From the NCBI RefSeq assembly GCF_024397895.1, contig NZ_CP073346.1, forward strand, positions 2,356,001-2,420,000: a DNA stretch of 64,000 bases, written 5' to 3'. This DNA is from Pseudomonas benzenivorans. GTDB taxonomy: Bacteria > Pseudomonadota > Gammaproteobacteria > Pseudomonadales > Pseudomonadaceae. Both the position numbers and the translations under genes were made by a program. How positions within the stretch are numbered: the first letter of the stretch is position 1; each line of letters begins with the position of its first letter. Below, one piece after another: positions 33,734 through 42,580 of this stretch. Below the pieces are notes generated by a model that was not told the DNA's origin, ran no database searches, and worked only from the letters and a program-made list of their open reading frames with translations.

Positions 33734-34285
33734 GTGCCCCACGCCTCCCTAGCCCACCCGCCCCGCTGGCTGAGCGCCAGCCAGTTGCATCCGACGCCCG
33801 CCGCCGGGGTGCGCGACTGGCTGTTCAACCAGGACTCACTGACCCGCCGCCTGACTGCCCTGGCCGCCGGCGGCTTCAGCGTTACCCCCTTGGTCGAGGG
33901 CTGGCAGCGCCTGCGCAACGACGAGTGCGTCGCCCTCGGCGTGGCCGCCGGCAGCCTCGGCTGGGTGCGCGAGGTCTACCTGCGCGGCCATGGCCAGCCC
34001 TGGGTGTTCGCCCGCAGCGTGGCCGCACGCAGCGCCCTGGAGGGCTCGGGCCTGGCCCTCGACCAGCTCGGCAGCCGCTCGCTCGGCGAACTGCTGTTCA
34101 GCGACCGCGCCTTCGACCGCGGCGCCTTGCAGGCCTGTCACTACCCCGCCGCCTGGCTGCCCGCCGAGGCGCGCGCCGAGCGCCTGTGGGCGCGGCGCTC
34201 GTGCTTCAGCCGTGGCGCCCTCGGCGTGCTGGTGGCCGAGGTGTTCCTGCCGGCGCTGTGGGACGCCGCCGGGATCGACACCTAG
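33734..34285 (+). CDS. ubiC: Chorismate pyruvate-lyase
   Basis: 183 aa. It converts chorismate to 4-hydroxybenzoate and pyruvate, the first step of ubiquinone synthesis. Family stretches: [39 protein letters not shown] and [20 protein letters not shown]. The start is uncertain: GTG at 33734 (8 bases after GGTGA) gives the usual length, GTG at 33722 would add 4 residues. A longer open frame overlaps glcC and is not used. ubiA follows. Confidence 0.9.
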   Translation: MPHASLAHPPRWLSASQLHPTPAAGVRDWLFNQDSLTRRLTALAAGGFSVTPLVEGWQRLRNDECVALGVAAGSLGWVREVYLRGHGQPWVFARSVAARSALEGSGLALDQLGSRSLGELLFSDRAFDRGALQACHYPAAWLPAEARAERLWARRSCFSRGALGVLVAEVFLPALWDAAGIDT

Positions 34286-34398
34286 GGCGACGCGCGCTCC
34301 ATCCGGCAAGGCGCAATGCCGGCTATTGGAAACGGCGTCATCCACCCGCCATGGTTATCGCCCGTATAATCCGCGCAACCCGCACGGAGACGCGCCCG

Positions 34399-35289
34399 AT
34401 GTATACCCGCCTGCTGAAATCCTTCGATCGCCTGCACCCCCGCGCCTGGGACTTCATCCAGCTGATGCGCCTGGACAAGCCGATCGGCATCTACCTGCTG
34501 CTGTGGCCGACTCTCTGGGCGCTGTGGGTGGCGGCCGAGGGTGTGCCAAGCGCGAAGAACCTGTTCATCTTCGTCACCGGGGTGATCCTGATGCGCGCCG
34601 CCGGCTGCGTGATCAACGACTACGCCGACCGCGACTTCGACGGCCATGTCGCGCGCACCCAGGCGCGGCCGCTGGCCAGCGGCCGGGTTCAGCCGCGCGA
34701 GGCCCTGCTGCTGTTCGCCATGCTGGTGGCGGCCGCCTTCGTGCTGGTGCTGCTGACCAACGCCGCGACCATCTGGCTGTCCTTCGGCGGCCTGGCCCTG
34801 GCCGCCTGCTACCCCTTCATGAAGCGCTACACCTTCTACCCCCAGGTGGTGCTCGGCGCGGCGTTTTCCTGGGGCATGCCGATGGCCTTTACCGCCGAGA
34901 CCGGCGGCGTGCCGCCGGAAGCCTGGCTGCTGTACATCGCCAACCTGCTGTGGACGGTGGCCTACGACACCTACTACGCCATGGCCGATCGCGAGGACGA
35001 CCTGAAGATCGGGGTCAAATCCACCGCCATTCTGTTCGGCGATGCCGATCGCCCGATCATCGCCAGCCTGCAGGGCCTGGCGCTGCTCTGCCTGCTGCTG
35101 GCGGCGGCGCGCTTCGAGCTGGGCCTGTACTTCCACCTCGGCCTGCTGGTCGCCGCCGGCTGCTTCGCCTGGGAGTACCACAAGACCCGCAACCGCAAGC
35201 CCATGGCCTGCTTCAACGCCTTTCTGCACAACCACTGGGCCGGGCTGGCGATCTTCCTCGGCCTGGTCGCCGACTACGCCCTGCGCTGA
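34399..35289 (+). CDS. ubiA: 4-hydroxybenzoate octaprenyltransferase
   Basis: 296 aa integral membrane prenyltransferase with about 8-9 helices. Both Asp-rich Mg-diphosphate sites are present: NDYADRDFD near residue 74 and [12 protein letters not shown] near 194. It attaches the polyprenyl chain to 4-hydroxybenzoate. GGAG lies 9 bases before the ATG. The ubiC-ubiA pair next to phoB is typical for the genus. Confidence 0.96.
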   Translation: MYTRLLKSFDRLHPRAWDFIQLMRLDKPIGIYLLLWPTLWALWVAAEGVPSAKNLFIFVTGVILMRAAGCVINDYADRDFDGHVARTQARPLASGRVQPREALLLFAMLVAAAFVLVLLTNAATIWLSFGGLALAACYPFMKRYTFYPQVVLGAAFSWGMPMAFTAETGGVPPEAWLLYIANLLWTVAYDTYYAMADREDDLKIGVKSTAILFGDADRPIIASLQGLALLCLLLAAARFELGLYFHLGLLVAAGCFAWEYHKTRNRKPMACFNAFLHNHWAGLAIFLGLVADYALR

Positions 35290-35325
35290 CAGCGCAGCGC
35301 CGGGGTGTAGACTGGCCAGGGGGAG

Positions 35326-35343
35326 CTGTCACATAGCTGCAAC
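35326..35343 (+). promoter_or_regulatory. Pho box upstream of phoB
   Basis: CTGTCAC, 4-base spacer, CTGCAAC: two 7-base half sites at 11-base spacing, the PhoB binding pattern, 54 bases before the phoB start. It implies autoregulation of phoBR. The second half site is degenerate. Confidence 0.65.
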
Positions 35344-35396
35344 AATTCCGTTATCTAATGCGGCGCAAGACAGTTCAACGAACCGAGGCGGGACCC

Positions 35397-36086
35397 ATGG
35401 TTGGCAAGAACATCCTGATCGTCGATGACGAAGCACCGATCCGCGAGATGATCGCGGTGGCCCTGGAGATGGCCGGATACGAGTGCCTGGAAGCGGAAAA
35501 CACCCAGCAGGCTCACGCCATCATCGTCGACCGCAAGCCCGACCTGATCCTCCTCGACTGGATGCTCCCCGGCACCAGCGGCATCGAGCTGGCCCGGCGG
35601 CTCAAGCGCGACGAGCTGACCGGCGACATCCCGATCATCATGCTCACCGCCAAGGGCGAAGAGGACAACAAGATCCAGGGCCTGGAAGTCGGCGCCGACG
35701 ACTACATCACCAAGCCGTTCTCGCCGCGCGAACTGGTCGCCCGCCTCAAGGCGGTGCTGCGCCGCGCCGGTCCCAGCGACAGCGAAGGGCCGATCGAAGT
35801 GGGCGGGCTGCTGCTCGACCCGATCAGCCACCGGGTGACCATCGACGGCAAGCCGGCCGAGATGGGCCCCACCGAATACCGCCTGCTGCAGTTCTTCATG
35901 ACCCACCAGGAGCGCGCCTACACCCGTGGCCAACTGCTCGATCAGGTCTGGGGCGGCAACGTCTATGTCGAGGAGCGCACCGTCGACGTGCATATCCGCC
36001 GCCTGCGCAAGGCCCTCGGCGAGGGCTACGAGAACCTGGTGCAAACCGTGCGCGGCACCGGCTATCGTTTCTCCACCAAGAGCTAG
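35397..36086 (+). CDS. phoB: Phosphate regulon response regulator PhoB
   Basis: 229 aa. Receiver domain with acidic pocket D10-D11, phospho-acceptor D54 and K106 (DDYITKPF), then an OmpR-type winged helix (about 130-228) ending [12 protein letters not shown]. Phosphorylated by PhoR under phosphate starvation, it binds Pho boxes; three are visible in this window (phoB, pstC, pstS). The ATG at 35397 begins [12 protein letters not shown]. Confidence 0.97.
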   Translation: MVGKNILIVDDEAPIREMIAVALEMAGYECLEAENTQQAHAIIVDRKPDLILLDWMLPGTSGIELARRLKRDELTGDIPIIMLTAKGEEDNKIQGLEVGADDYITKPFSPRELVARLKAVLRRAGPSDSEGPIEVGGLLLDPISHRVTIDGKPAEMGPTEYRLLQFFMTHQERAYTRGQLLDQVWGGNVYVEERTVDVHIRRLRKALGEGYENLVQTVRGTGYRFSTKS

Positions 36087-36163
36087 CAGCCAGCCCTATG
36101 GGTTAGGATACCCGGCCCGTAACAGGGACTGGCTGAAAGGATCGATTGGCGGATGATTTTCAC

Positions 36164-37471
36164 GTGAACCAAAACTGGCATGGCGCCCTGACGCGCCGCC
36201 TGCTGCTGCTGGTCGGCGCCTGCCTGCTGCTGGGCCTGATCACCGGCCAGACCGCCTGGGCGCTGGTCATCGGCCTGGCCGGCTACCTGGCCTGGAACCT
36301 CAGCCAGCTGCTGCGCCTGCACAAATGGCTGCGCGAGCATCAGCCCGACGAGCCGCCGCCGGATGGCTACGGCCTGTGGGGCGAGGTGTTCGACAGCATC
36401 TACAACCTGCAACGGCGCAACGAGAAGGCGCGCGGCCGGCTGCAGGCGGTCATCGACCGGGTGCAGGAGTCCACCGCGGCACTGCGCGACGCGGTGATCA
36501 TGCTCGACCGCGACGGCAACCTGGAGTGGTGGAACCGAGCCGCGGAGACCCTGCTCGGCCTGCAGACCCCCCAGGACAGCGGTCAGCCGATCAGCAACCT
36601 GGTGCGCGACCCACGCTTCAAGGAGTACTTCGAGCGCGAGCACTACCTCGAGCCGCTGGACCTGCCCTCGCCGGTCAACAGCCGCGTGCACCTGCAGATC
36701 CAGATCACCCAGTACGGCAACAACGAGCACCTGATGCTGGTGCGCGACGTCACCCGGCTGCATCAGCTGGAGCAGATGCGCAAGGATTTCGTCGCCAACG
36801 TTTCCCACGAACTGCGCACCCCGCTGACGGTGATCAGCGGTTACCTGGAAACCCTGCTGGACAACGTCGAGGCCCTCAGTCCGCGCTGGCTGCGCGCCCT
36901 GCAACAGATGCAGCAGCAGGGCGCACGCATGCAGGCCCTGCTCAACGACCTGCTGTTGCTGGCCAAGCTGGAAGCCACCGACTACCCCACGGACAACCAG
37001 CCGGTGGCGGTCGACCTGCTGCTGCTGACGATCAACAACGACGCCCAGGCCCTGTCCGGCGAACGCCGCCACCGCATCAGCCTGGAGGCCGACCAGGACC
37101 TCAAGCTCAAGGGCAGCGAGGCGGAACTGCGCAGCGCCTTCTCCAACCTGGTGTTCAACGCGGTGAAGTACAGCCCCGGCGGCGGCGAGATCAACATTCG
37201 CTGGTGGGGCGACGAACAGGGCGCGCACCTGGCGGTGCGGGACAACGGACCGGGCATCGAGGCCAAGCACCTGCCGCGCCTGACCGAACGCTTCTACCGG
37301 GTCGACGCCAGCCGCGCCAGCAACACCGGCGGCACCGGCCTCGGCCTGGCCATCGTCAAGCACGTGTTGCTGCGCCATCGCGGGCGCCTGGACATCAGCA
37401 GCAGCCTGGGCAAGGGCAGCACCTTCACCTGCCATTTCCCCACCGCCCAGGTGGTGCGTCGGACCAAGTAA
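36164..37471 (+). CDS. phoR: Phosphate regulon sensor kinase PhoR
   Basis: 435 aa. Two N-terminal membrane helices (about residues 11-27 and 30-47) with no periplasmic domain, a PAS domain (about 95-200), then HisKA with H215 (FVANVSHELRTPL) and an ATPase domain with N, G1 (DNGPGI) and G2 (GTGLGLAIVKH) boxes. It reads phosphate status through the Pst/PhoU complex rather than by direct sensing. Start is ambiguous: GTG at 36164 gives MNQNWHG; a TTG at 36146, 4 bases after AAGGA, would add 6 residues. Confidence 0.95.
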   Translation: MNQNWHGALTRRLLLLVGACLLLGLITGQTAWALVIGLAGYLAWNLSQLLRLHKWLREHQPDEPPPDGYGLWGEVFDSIYNLQRRNEKARGRLQAVIDRVQESTAALRDAVIMLDRDGNLEWWNRAAETLLGLQTPQDSGQPISNLVRDPRFKEYFEREHYLEPLDLPSPVNSRVHLQIQITQYGNNEHLMLVRDVTRLHQLEQMRKDFVANVSHELRTPLTVISGYLETLLDNVEALSPRWLRALQQMQQQGARMQALLNDLLLLAKLEATDYPTDNQPVAVDLLLLTINNDAQALSGERRHRISLEADQDLKLKGSEAELRSAFSNLVFNAVKYSPGGGEINIRWWGDEQGAHLAVRDNGPGIEAKHLPRLTERFYRVDASRASNTGGTGLGLAIVKHVLLRHRGRLDISSSLGKGSTFTCHFPTAQVVRRTK

Positions 37472-37537
37472 CAGCGGCGCTTGCAAAGCCGGCCGACAAA
37501 CCCCACCCTTAGCCGTCTTTGGTCAACCGAACCCTTT

Positions 37538-38878
37538 ATGGACCCCTCCTCTAGCTACTCCGCCGCTGCCTATTTCGCCGATTTCGGCCTGGTTCTATTC
37601 GCACTCTTCCTGGTTCTGCTCAACGGCTTCTTCGTCGCCGCCGAGTTCGCCATCGTCCGCCTGCGCGCGACCAAGGTCGAATCCCTGGCCGAGCAGCACG
37701 GCTGGCGCGGGCATATCCTGCGCACCGTGCACGAGCAGATGGACGCCTACCTGTCGGCCTGCCAGCTGGGCATCACCCTGGCCTCCCTGGGCCTGGGCTG
37801 GGTCGGCGAGCCGGCCTTCGCCCACCTGCTCGAACCGCTGCTCGGCGCCATCGGCATCGAGTCGCCGAAGCTGGTCAGCGCCATCGCCTTCTTCAGCGCC
37901 TTCGCCATCATCTCCTACCTGCACATCGTGGTCGGCGAGCTGGCGCCCAAGTCCTGGGCGATCCGCAAGCCCGAATTGCTGTCGCTGTGGACAGCTGCAC
38001 CGCTGTACCTGTTCTACTGGCTGATGTACCCGGCGATCTTCCTGCTCAACGCCAGCGCCAACGCCATCCTGCGCGTCGCCGGTCAGGGCGAGCCTGGGCC
38101 GCACCACGAGCACCACTACAGCCGCGACGAACTCAAGCTGATCCTGCACTCCAGCCGCGCCCGCGACCCGGGTGACCAGGGCATGCGCGTGCTGGCCTCG
38201 GCGGTGGAGCTGGGCGAACTGGAGGTGGTGGACTGGGCCAACTCCCGCGAGGACCTGGTCTACCTGGAGCTGAACGCACCTCTGGAAGAGGTGTTCAGCG
38301 TGTTCCGCCGGCACAAGTACAGCCGCTACCCGGTGTACGACACCGAGGCCGAGGACTTCGTCGGCGTGCTGCACATCAAGGACCTGCTGCTGCACCTGTC
38401 GCTGCTGGAAATGCTGCCCTCGGCACTGAAGATTTCCGAGCTGATGCACCCGATCGAACGGGTCACCCGGCATATGCCGCTGTCCAGCCTGCTCGAGCAG
38501 TTCCGCCAGGGCGGCGCGCACTTCGCCCTGGTCGAGGAGGCCGACGGCAAGGTGATCGGCTACCTGACCATGGAGGACGTGCTGGAGGCCCTGGTCGGCG
38601 ACATCCAGGACGAACACCGCAAGGCCGAGCGCGGCATCCTCGCCTACCAGCCGGGCAAGCTGCTGGTGCGCGGCGACACGCCGCTGTTCAAGGTCGAGCG
38701 CCTGCTCGGCGTCAACCTCGACCATATCGAGGCGGAAACCCTCGCCGGACTGGTGTACGAGACGCTCAAGCGGGTACCGGAGGAAGAAGAGGTGCTGGTG
38801 GTCGAGGGCCTGCGCATCATCATCAAGAAGATGAAGGGTCCGAAGATCCTCCTGGCCAAGGTCCTGCGCCTGGACTGA
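37538..38878 (+). CDS. CNNM/HlyC-CorC family membrane protein with CBS pair
   Basis: 446 aa. DUF21/CNNM membrane domain (about 1-190, LFALFLVLLNGFFVAAEFAIVRLR; LGLGWVGEPAF), two CBS motifs (about 215-335) and a C-terminal CorC_HlyC domain (about 360-440). Relatives act in magnesium or cobalt transport or resistance; the substrate here is unproven. It follows phoR by 66 bases in the conserved backbone and is the last backbone gene before the ectoine island. Confidence 0.88.
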   Translation: MDPSSSYSAAAYFADFGLVLFALFLVLLNGFFVAAEFAIVRLRATKVESLAEQHGWRGHILRTVHEQMDAYLSACQLGITLASLGLGWVGEPAFAHLLEPLLGAIGIESPKLVSAIAFFSAFAIISYLHIVVGELAPKSWAIRKPELLSLWTAAPLYLFYWLMYPAIFLLNASANAILRVAGQGEPGPHHEHHYSRDELKLILHSSRARDPGDQGMRVLASAVELGELEVVDWANSREDLVYLELNAPLEEVFSVFRRHKYSRYPVYDTEAEDFVGVLHIKDLLLHLSLLEMLPSALKISELMHPIERVTRHMPLSSLLEQFRQGGAHFALVEEADGKVIGYLTMEDVLEALVGDIQDEHRKAERGILAYQPGKLLVRGDTPLFKVERLLGVNLDHIEAETLAGLVYETLKRVPEEEEVLVVEGLRIIIKKMKGPKILLAKVLRLD

Positions 38879-38883
38879 GCCGC

Positions 38884-39750
38884 TCAGCCGGGCTGCGGCG
38901 CCGCGCGCCGCCAGCCCAGCAGGCTGTGACCGCACAGGGTGAGGAAGATCAGGCCGCCGCCCAGCAGCACCTGGCGGCTCGGCGCCTCGCCCAGCAGCCA
39001 CCAGACCCACAGCGGCCCGAGCACCACCTCCAGCAGCAGCAACAGCCCCACCTCGGTGCCGCTGATCCAGCGCGGGCCGAGCTGGATCAGGGTGAACGCC
39101 AGCGGCAGCAGCAGCCCGGCCATGAAGGCCAGACCGGCCCACTGCGGCACGCTCAGGGCCGGATGGCCGCCGAACAGGAACCCCAGCAGCGACACCAGCA
39201 GGGCACCGGGCACCAGCGACGGGCTCATGTCCACCGCCGGGCGACTGCGCGCCAGGGTGAAGTTGCCCGCCAACAGGGTGGCGGCCGCCAGGGCCCAGGC
39301 GTTGCCCGCCAGGCTGTTGCCCGGCGAGCGGTCGGCGACGATCAGCAGCACCCCGCCGACGCAGATCAGGATCGCCAGCAGGGTGCGCAGGGCCAGGCGT
39401 TCGCCGAGAAAAATCCAGGCCAGGGCCGCGGCGATCAGCGGGGCGATGCTGAGGATCAGCAGGGTGTTGGCCGCCCCGGCCAGGCTGATCGCCTGGACGA
39501 AGCCGATGGTGCTGACGCAGTAGCACAGGGCGCAGCCGAGGCCGGTCCAGCCACAGCGGCGGGCGGCGGCCGGCAGCTCGCCGCGGTAGCGCCAGGCCAG
39601 CAGCAGACCCAGGCCGACGGCCATCAGCAGGCCACGCCAGGCCAGGATCTGCATGGCATCGGCCGCCAGCCAGCGCAGCACCAGGGCGTCCGGGGACAGC
39701 ACCAGCACCCCGAAGGCGGTCAACAGCAAGCCCTTCTGCCTGTCCTGCAC
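38884..39750 (-). CDS. EamA/DMT family transporter
   Basis: 288 aa with about 10 hydrophobic helices arranged as two EamA repeats (LLTAFGVLVLSPDALVLRWL and LAGNAWALAAATLLAGNFTLARS). GTG start at 39750 with GGGAG about 7 bases upstream. It is 48 bases after eutA on the same strand, so it is probably the last gene of the doeC-doeD-eutBCA unit, and converges with the CNNM gene with 5 bases between. DMT proteins often export amino acids or related metabolites; cargo here is unknown. Linkage to ectoine use is inference. Confidence 0.8.
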   Translation of the reverse strand: MQDRQKGLLLTAFGVLVLSPDALVLRWLAADAMQILAWRGLLMAVGLGLLLAWRYRGELPAAARRCGWTGLGCALCYCVSTIGFVQAISLAGAANTLLILSIAPLIAAALAWIFLGERLALRTLLAILICVGGVLLIVADRSPGNSLAGNAWALAAATLLAGNFTLARSRPAVDMSPSLVPGALLVSLLGFLFGGHPALSVPQWAGLAFMAGLLLPLAFTLIQLGPRWISGTEVGLLLLLEVVLGPLWVWWLLGEAPSRQVLLGGGLIFLTLCGHSLLGWRRAAPQPG

Positions 39751-39798
39751 CTCAGACTCCCCGATCCAGCCCGTCGCGCCGGCGCACCCGCGCGCCCG

Positions 39799-40587
39799 TC
39801 ACGCCAACGCGTAGCTGTCGGTCAGCAAGGTACCGAAACCCTGGGGCCGATGCACGCAGCCAGCCAGCTGCAGGGCATGCCAGAACATCGCCTGGTTGCT
39901 GGAGATCACCGGCAGGCCCAGGCTGCGCTCCAGCTCGCCGAGCATGCCCAGGGTGCGCAGGTTGGTGCAGGAGAGGAACAGCGCGTCGACCCGCTGGCCG
40001 ATCAGCAGCTCGCGTGCCGCCTGCTTGATGGCCGCCTCGGGAATCCGCGGAATCTCGGCATCCTCCAGCACGCCGAAGGTGCCGAAGGCCGCCACCTCGT
40101 GGCCGGCCCGCTGCAGGCCCTGGTAGATCGGGTAGTTGACCTCGCCGATGTACGGCGTGAGCACCGCGATGCGCCGCGCGTCGAGGCCGCGCAGGGCCGC
40201 CTTGACCGCGCTCCAGGGGTTGGTCACCGGCACGCCGGGGTGGGCCTGGTTGATCAGCCGGGTCACCTCCTGCTCGCCGATCAGCATGCTGCCCGAGGTG
40301 CAGCCGAAGGCCAGCACGTCCAGGGGCATGCCCGGCACCAGCAGCGCGCTGGACTGGCTCAGGCCCTGGGCCAGGCCGCGCAACCCGTCCGGGGTGACGG
40401 TCGGGCTGCAGGGGGTGCGGGTGCTGTACAGCTCGACCCGCTCACCGAGCAGCTGGCGCCACTCGTTCTCCAGGGTGAAGTCGCTGGCCAGCTGCACCAG
40501 ACCGATGCGCACATGGCCGTCATCGCTGGCCCGTACGTGCTCGAAGGTCTGCTGCAGGGCCTGGAACTCGGCGAAGGACTGGACCAT
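39799..40587 (-). CDS. eutA: EutA, Asp/Glu racemase-like protein of hydroxyectoine use
   Basis: 262 aa of the maleate isomerase/arylmalonate decarboxylase superfamily. Both catalytic cysteines are present: C96 in FGCTSGS and C207 in FLSCTNLR. EutA, EutB and EutC form a set found with ectoine catabolic genes and are proposed to turn hydroxyectoine, or a derivative of it, into an ectoine-pathway compound; the chemistry is not proven. GAGGAGG about 7 bases upstream overlaps the end of eutC, so translation is probably coupled. Here eut means ectoine utilisation, not ethanolamine. Confidence 0.88.
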   Translation of the reverse strand: MVQSFAEFQALQQTFEHVRASDDGHVRIGLVQLASDFTLENEWRQLLGERVELYSTRTPCSPTVTPDGLRGLAQGLSQSSALLVPGMPLDVLAFGCTSGSMLIGEQEVTRLINQAHPGVPVTNPWSAVKAALRGLDARRIAVLTPYIGEVNYPIYQGLQRAGHEVAAFGTFGVLEDAEIPRIPEAAIKQAARELLIGQRVDALFLSCTNLRTLGMLGELERSLGLPVISSNQAMFWHALQLAGCVHRPQGFGTLLTDSYALA

Positions 40588-40588
40588 C

Positions 40589-41533
40589 TCAGGCCTCCTC
40601 GAGCAGGCGCGCGGCGTAGTTGGCGATGGCGGTGTCCTGCACCCCGGTGCCGGTCAGGTCGCATACGGTGACCTGCTCGGCAGAGCTGCGCGCCTGGCGC
40701 TCCTCGGCGATCAGGCGGCCCAGTTCGAACACCTCGCGCTGCAGGTCCGGGGCGTGGTGCAGCTCGCCGAGGGCGCGGGACTGACTGAGGCGATCGACCA
40801 CCAGCACGTCGGCGTTGGCCAGGATGCTCGGCTCCAGTTCCTGCTTGTGCGGGTTGTCCGAGCCCATGGCGGTGACATGCACGCCCCTGGGCAGGTCGCT
40901 CCAGCGCAGCACCGGCTCGCGGGCCGGGGTGGTGGTGACCACGATGTCGGCCTGGGCACAGGCGTCGGCGGCGCTGTCGTGCACCGTCACCGCCAGGCCG
41001 TACTGCTCGCGCATGCGCGTGGCATAGGCCTCGGCCTTGCTGCGCCCGCGGGCGTGCACATGCACCTGGCGGATGTCGCGCACCAGGCGCAGGGCCGCCA
41101 CCTGCAGCTCGGCCTGCAGGCCGGCGCCGATCACCGCGACCCGCTGGGCATTCTCGCGGGCCAGGTGCTTGGCGGCGATGGCGCCGGCCAGGGCGGTGCG
41201 GATGTCGGTCAGGTAGCCCTCGTCGAACAGCACCGCATCGACCAGCCCGGTCTTGGCCGAGAACAGCAGCATCAGGCCGTTGAGGCTGGGCAGGCCGAGC
41301 TTGGGATTGTCGAAGAAGCCGGGGCTGATCTTCACCGCGAAGCGCGGCCAGCCCTGGATGTGGGCGGTCTTCACGTCCACCTCGCCGTTGCTCTCGGCGA
41401 TGTTCATGCTGAGGATCGGCGGCATCTCCACCTCGCCACGGCCGAGGGCGGCGAAGCCGGCTTCCACGGCGGCCAGGGCCGCCGGGTCGAGCTTCACCTT
41501 GGCGGCGATCTGCTCACGCTTATAGATGTTCAT
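40589..41533 (-). CDS. eutC: EutC, ornithine cyclodeaminase/mu-crystallin family
   Basis: 314 aa. Dimerisation part about 1-110 and an NAD Rossmann fold with VAVIGAGLQAELQV near residue 120. The family includes ornithine cyclodeaminase, alanine dehydrogenase and imine reductases. As part of EutABC it is proposed to act on hydroxyectoine derivatives. The ATG at 41533 (MNIYKREQIAAKV, GGAG about 9 bases before) lies within the end of eutB: a 14-base overlap. Confidence 0.9.
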   Translation of the reverse strand: MNIYKREQIAAKVKLDPAALAAVEAGFAALGRGEVEMPPILSMNIAESNGEVDVKTAHIQGWPRFAVKISPGFFDNPKLGLPSLNGLMLLFSAKTGLVDAVLFDEGYLTDIRTALAGAIAAKHLARENAQRVAVIGAGLQAELQVAALRLVRDIRQVHVHARGRSKAEAYATRMREQYGLAVTVHDSAADACAQADIVVTTTPAREPVLRWSDLPRGVHVTAMGSDNPHKQELEPSILANADVLVVDRLSQSRALGELHHAPDLQREVFELGRLIAEERQARSSAEQVTVCDLTGTGVQDTAIANYAARLLEEA

Positions 41534-42515
41534 AGGGGCGCTCTCCGGCCAGGCGGCAGGCCTCGGCAAAGGTGGCGGTGGACAGGTTCTGGCCGCTGAC
41601 CACGAACGCCACGCGGCGCCCGCTCAGGTCCAGCTGGTGCTGCTCGACGGCGGCCACGCCGACGGCGGCGGCGCCCTCGACCAGCAGTTTCTCTTCTCGC
41701 AGGAAGTGCACCATGGCGCGGGCGATCTGCTCCTCGTCGACCCGGTAGCCACGGTCCATGTAGCGCTGGGTCATGGCGAAGCTCCAGGCGTTGTCCAGGC
41801 CCACGCCGCCGCCCAGGCTGTCGGCCAGCGACGCCACTTCGGGCACCTGCACCGGATGGCCGGCGGCCAGGCTCTCGAGCATCGCCGCGCCCTCGTTCAT
41901 GCTCACGCCGATCACCTCGGCCCGCGGGTTGATGGTCTTCACCGCCAGGCCTATGCCGGCGATCAGGCCGCCGCCGGACAGGCCGGCGAACACCAGGTCG
42001 ATCTCCGGCTGCTCTTCCATGATCTCCAGCCCGCAGGTGCCCTGGCCGGCGATCACCAGCGGATCGTCGAACGGCGAGACATAGGCCAGGCCCTGCTCGT
42101 CGCGCAGGCGGCGCGCCTCGACGTCGGCCTCGTCCTGGATCTGGCCGTGGATCACCAGATCGGCGCCGCTCTGGCGCAGAGCCTCGACCTTGTTGTCCGG
42201 CACCAGGCGCGAGATGCAAACCTTGACCGGAATGCCCAGGTGCTGGCCGGCGTAGGCCAGGGCGCGACCGAAATTGCCGGTGGACATGGTCACCACGCCG
42301 CGCTGGCGCTGTTCGGCGTCCAGGCCCAGCAGCGCGTTGACCGCGCCGCGCAGCTTGAAGGCACCGGTCGGCTGCAGGCAGTCCAGCTTCAGCCAGGCCT
42401 CGCAGTTCCAGCGCCGCGACAGCGATTCGGAACGCACCAGCGGCGTGCGCAGGGCCAGCCCGGCGATGCGCCGGCGCGCCAGGTAGATGTCTTGCAGTGT
42501 CAGTTGTTTGCTCAT
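41520..42515 (-). CDS. eutB: EutB, threonine dehydratase-like PLP enzyme
   Basis: 331 aa fold type II PLP enzyme. The PLP lysine is K54 in PTGAFKLRGA, and the phosphate loop SGGGLIAG is near residue 178. It lacks the C-terminal ACT regulatory domain of biosynthetic threonine dehydratase (IlvA), which fits a catabolic enzyme. It is proposed to dehydrate a hydroxylated intermediate of hydroxyectoine breakdown. The ATG at 42515 has only a weak ribosome site. It follows doeD after a 65-base gap that contains a strong hairpin. Confidence 0.9.
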   Translation of the reverse strand: MSKQLTLQDIYLARRRIAGLALRTPLVRSESLSRRWNCEAWLKLDCLQPTGAFKLRGAVNALLGLDAEQRQRGVVTMSTGNFGRALAYAGQHLGIPVKVCISRLVPDNKVEALRQSGADLVIHGQIQDEADVEARRLRDEQGLAYVSPFDDPLVIAGQGTCGLEIMEEQPEIDLVFAGLSGGGLIAGIGLAVKTINPRAEVIGVSMNEGAAMLESLAAGHPVQVPEVASLADSLGGGVGLDNAWSFAMTQRYMDRGYRVDEEQIARAMVHFLREEKLLVEGAAAVGVAAVEQHQLDLSGRRVAFVVSGQNLSTATFAEACRLAGERPYEHL

Positions 42516-42540
42516 GGCTAAGTCCAACCTGTGAACGCAG

Positions 42541-42567
42541 GCGGGGTCGCCTGCACGACGACCCCGC
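42541..42567. repeat. Hairpin between doeD and eutB
   Basis: Perfect 9-base inverted repeat, GCGGGGTCG (42541-42549) with CGACCCCGC (42559-42567), 9-base loop, no T tract. It lies 14 bases after the doeD stop and may be an mRNA processing or stability element separating doeCD from eutBCA. Confidence 0.55.
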
Positions 42568-42580
42568 ATTGACCTGGCGC

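Noticed and set aside
39799..42515. eut genes read as ethanolamine utilisation
   Set aside because: There is no ammonia-lyase EutBC, no shell proteins and no cobalamin motifs; the proteins are racemase-like, cyclodeaminase-like and dehydratase-like, the EutABC of ectoine utilisation.
41520..42515. Biosynthetic threonine dehydratase IlvA
   Set aside because: 331 aa without the C-terminal ACT regulatory domain, and overlapped with eutC in an ectoine operon.
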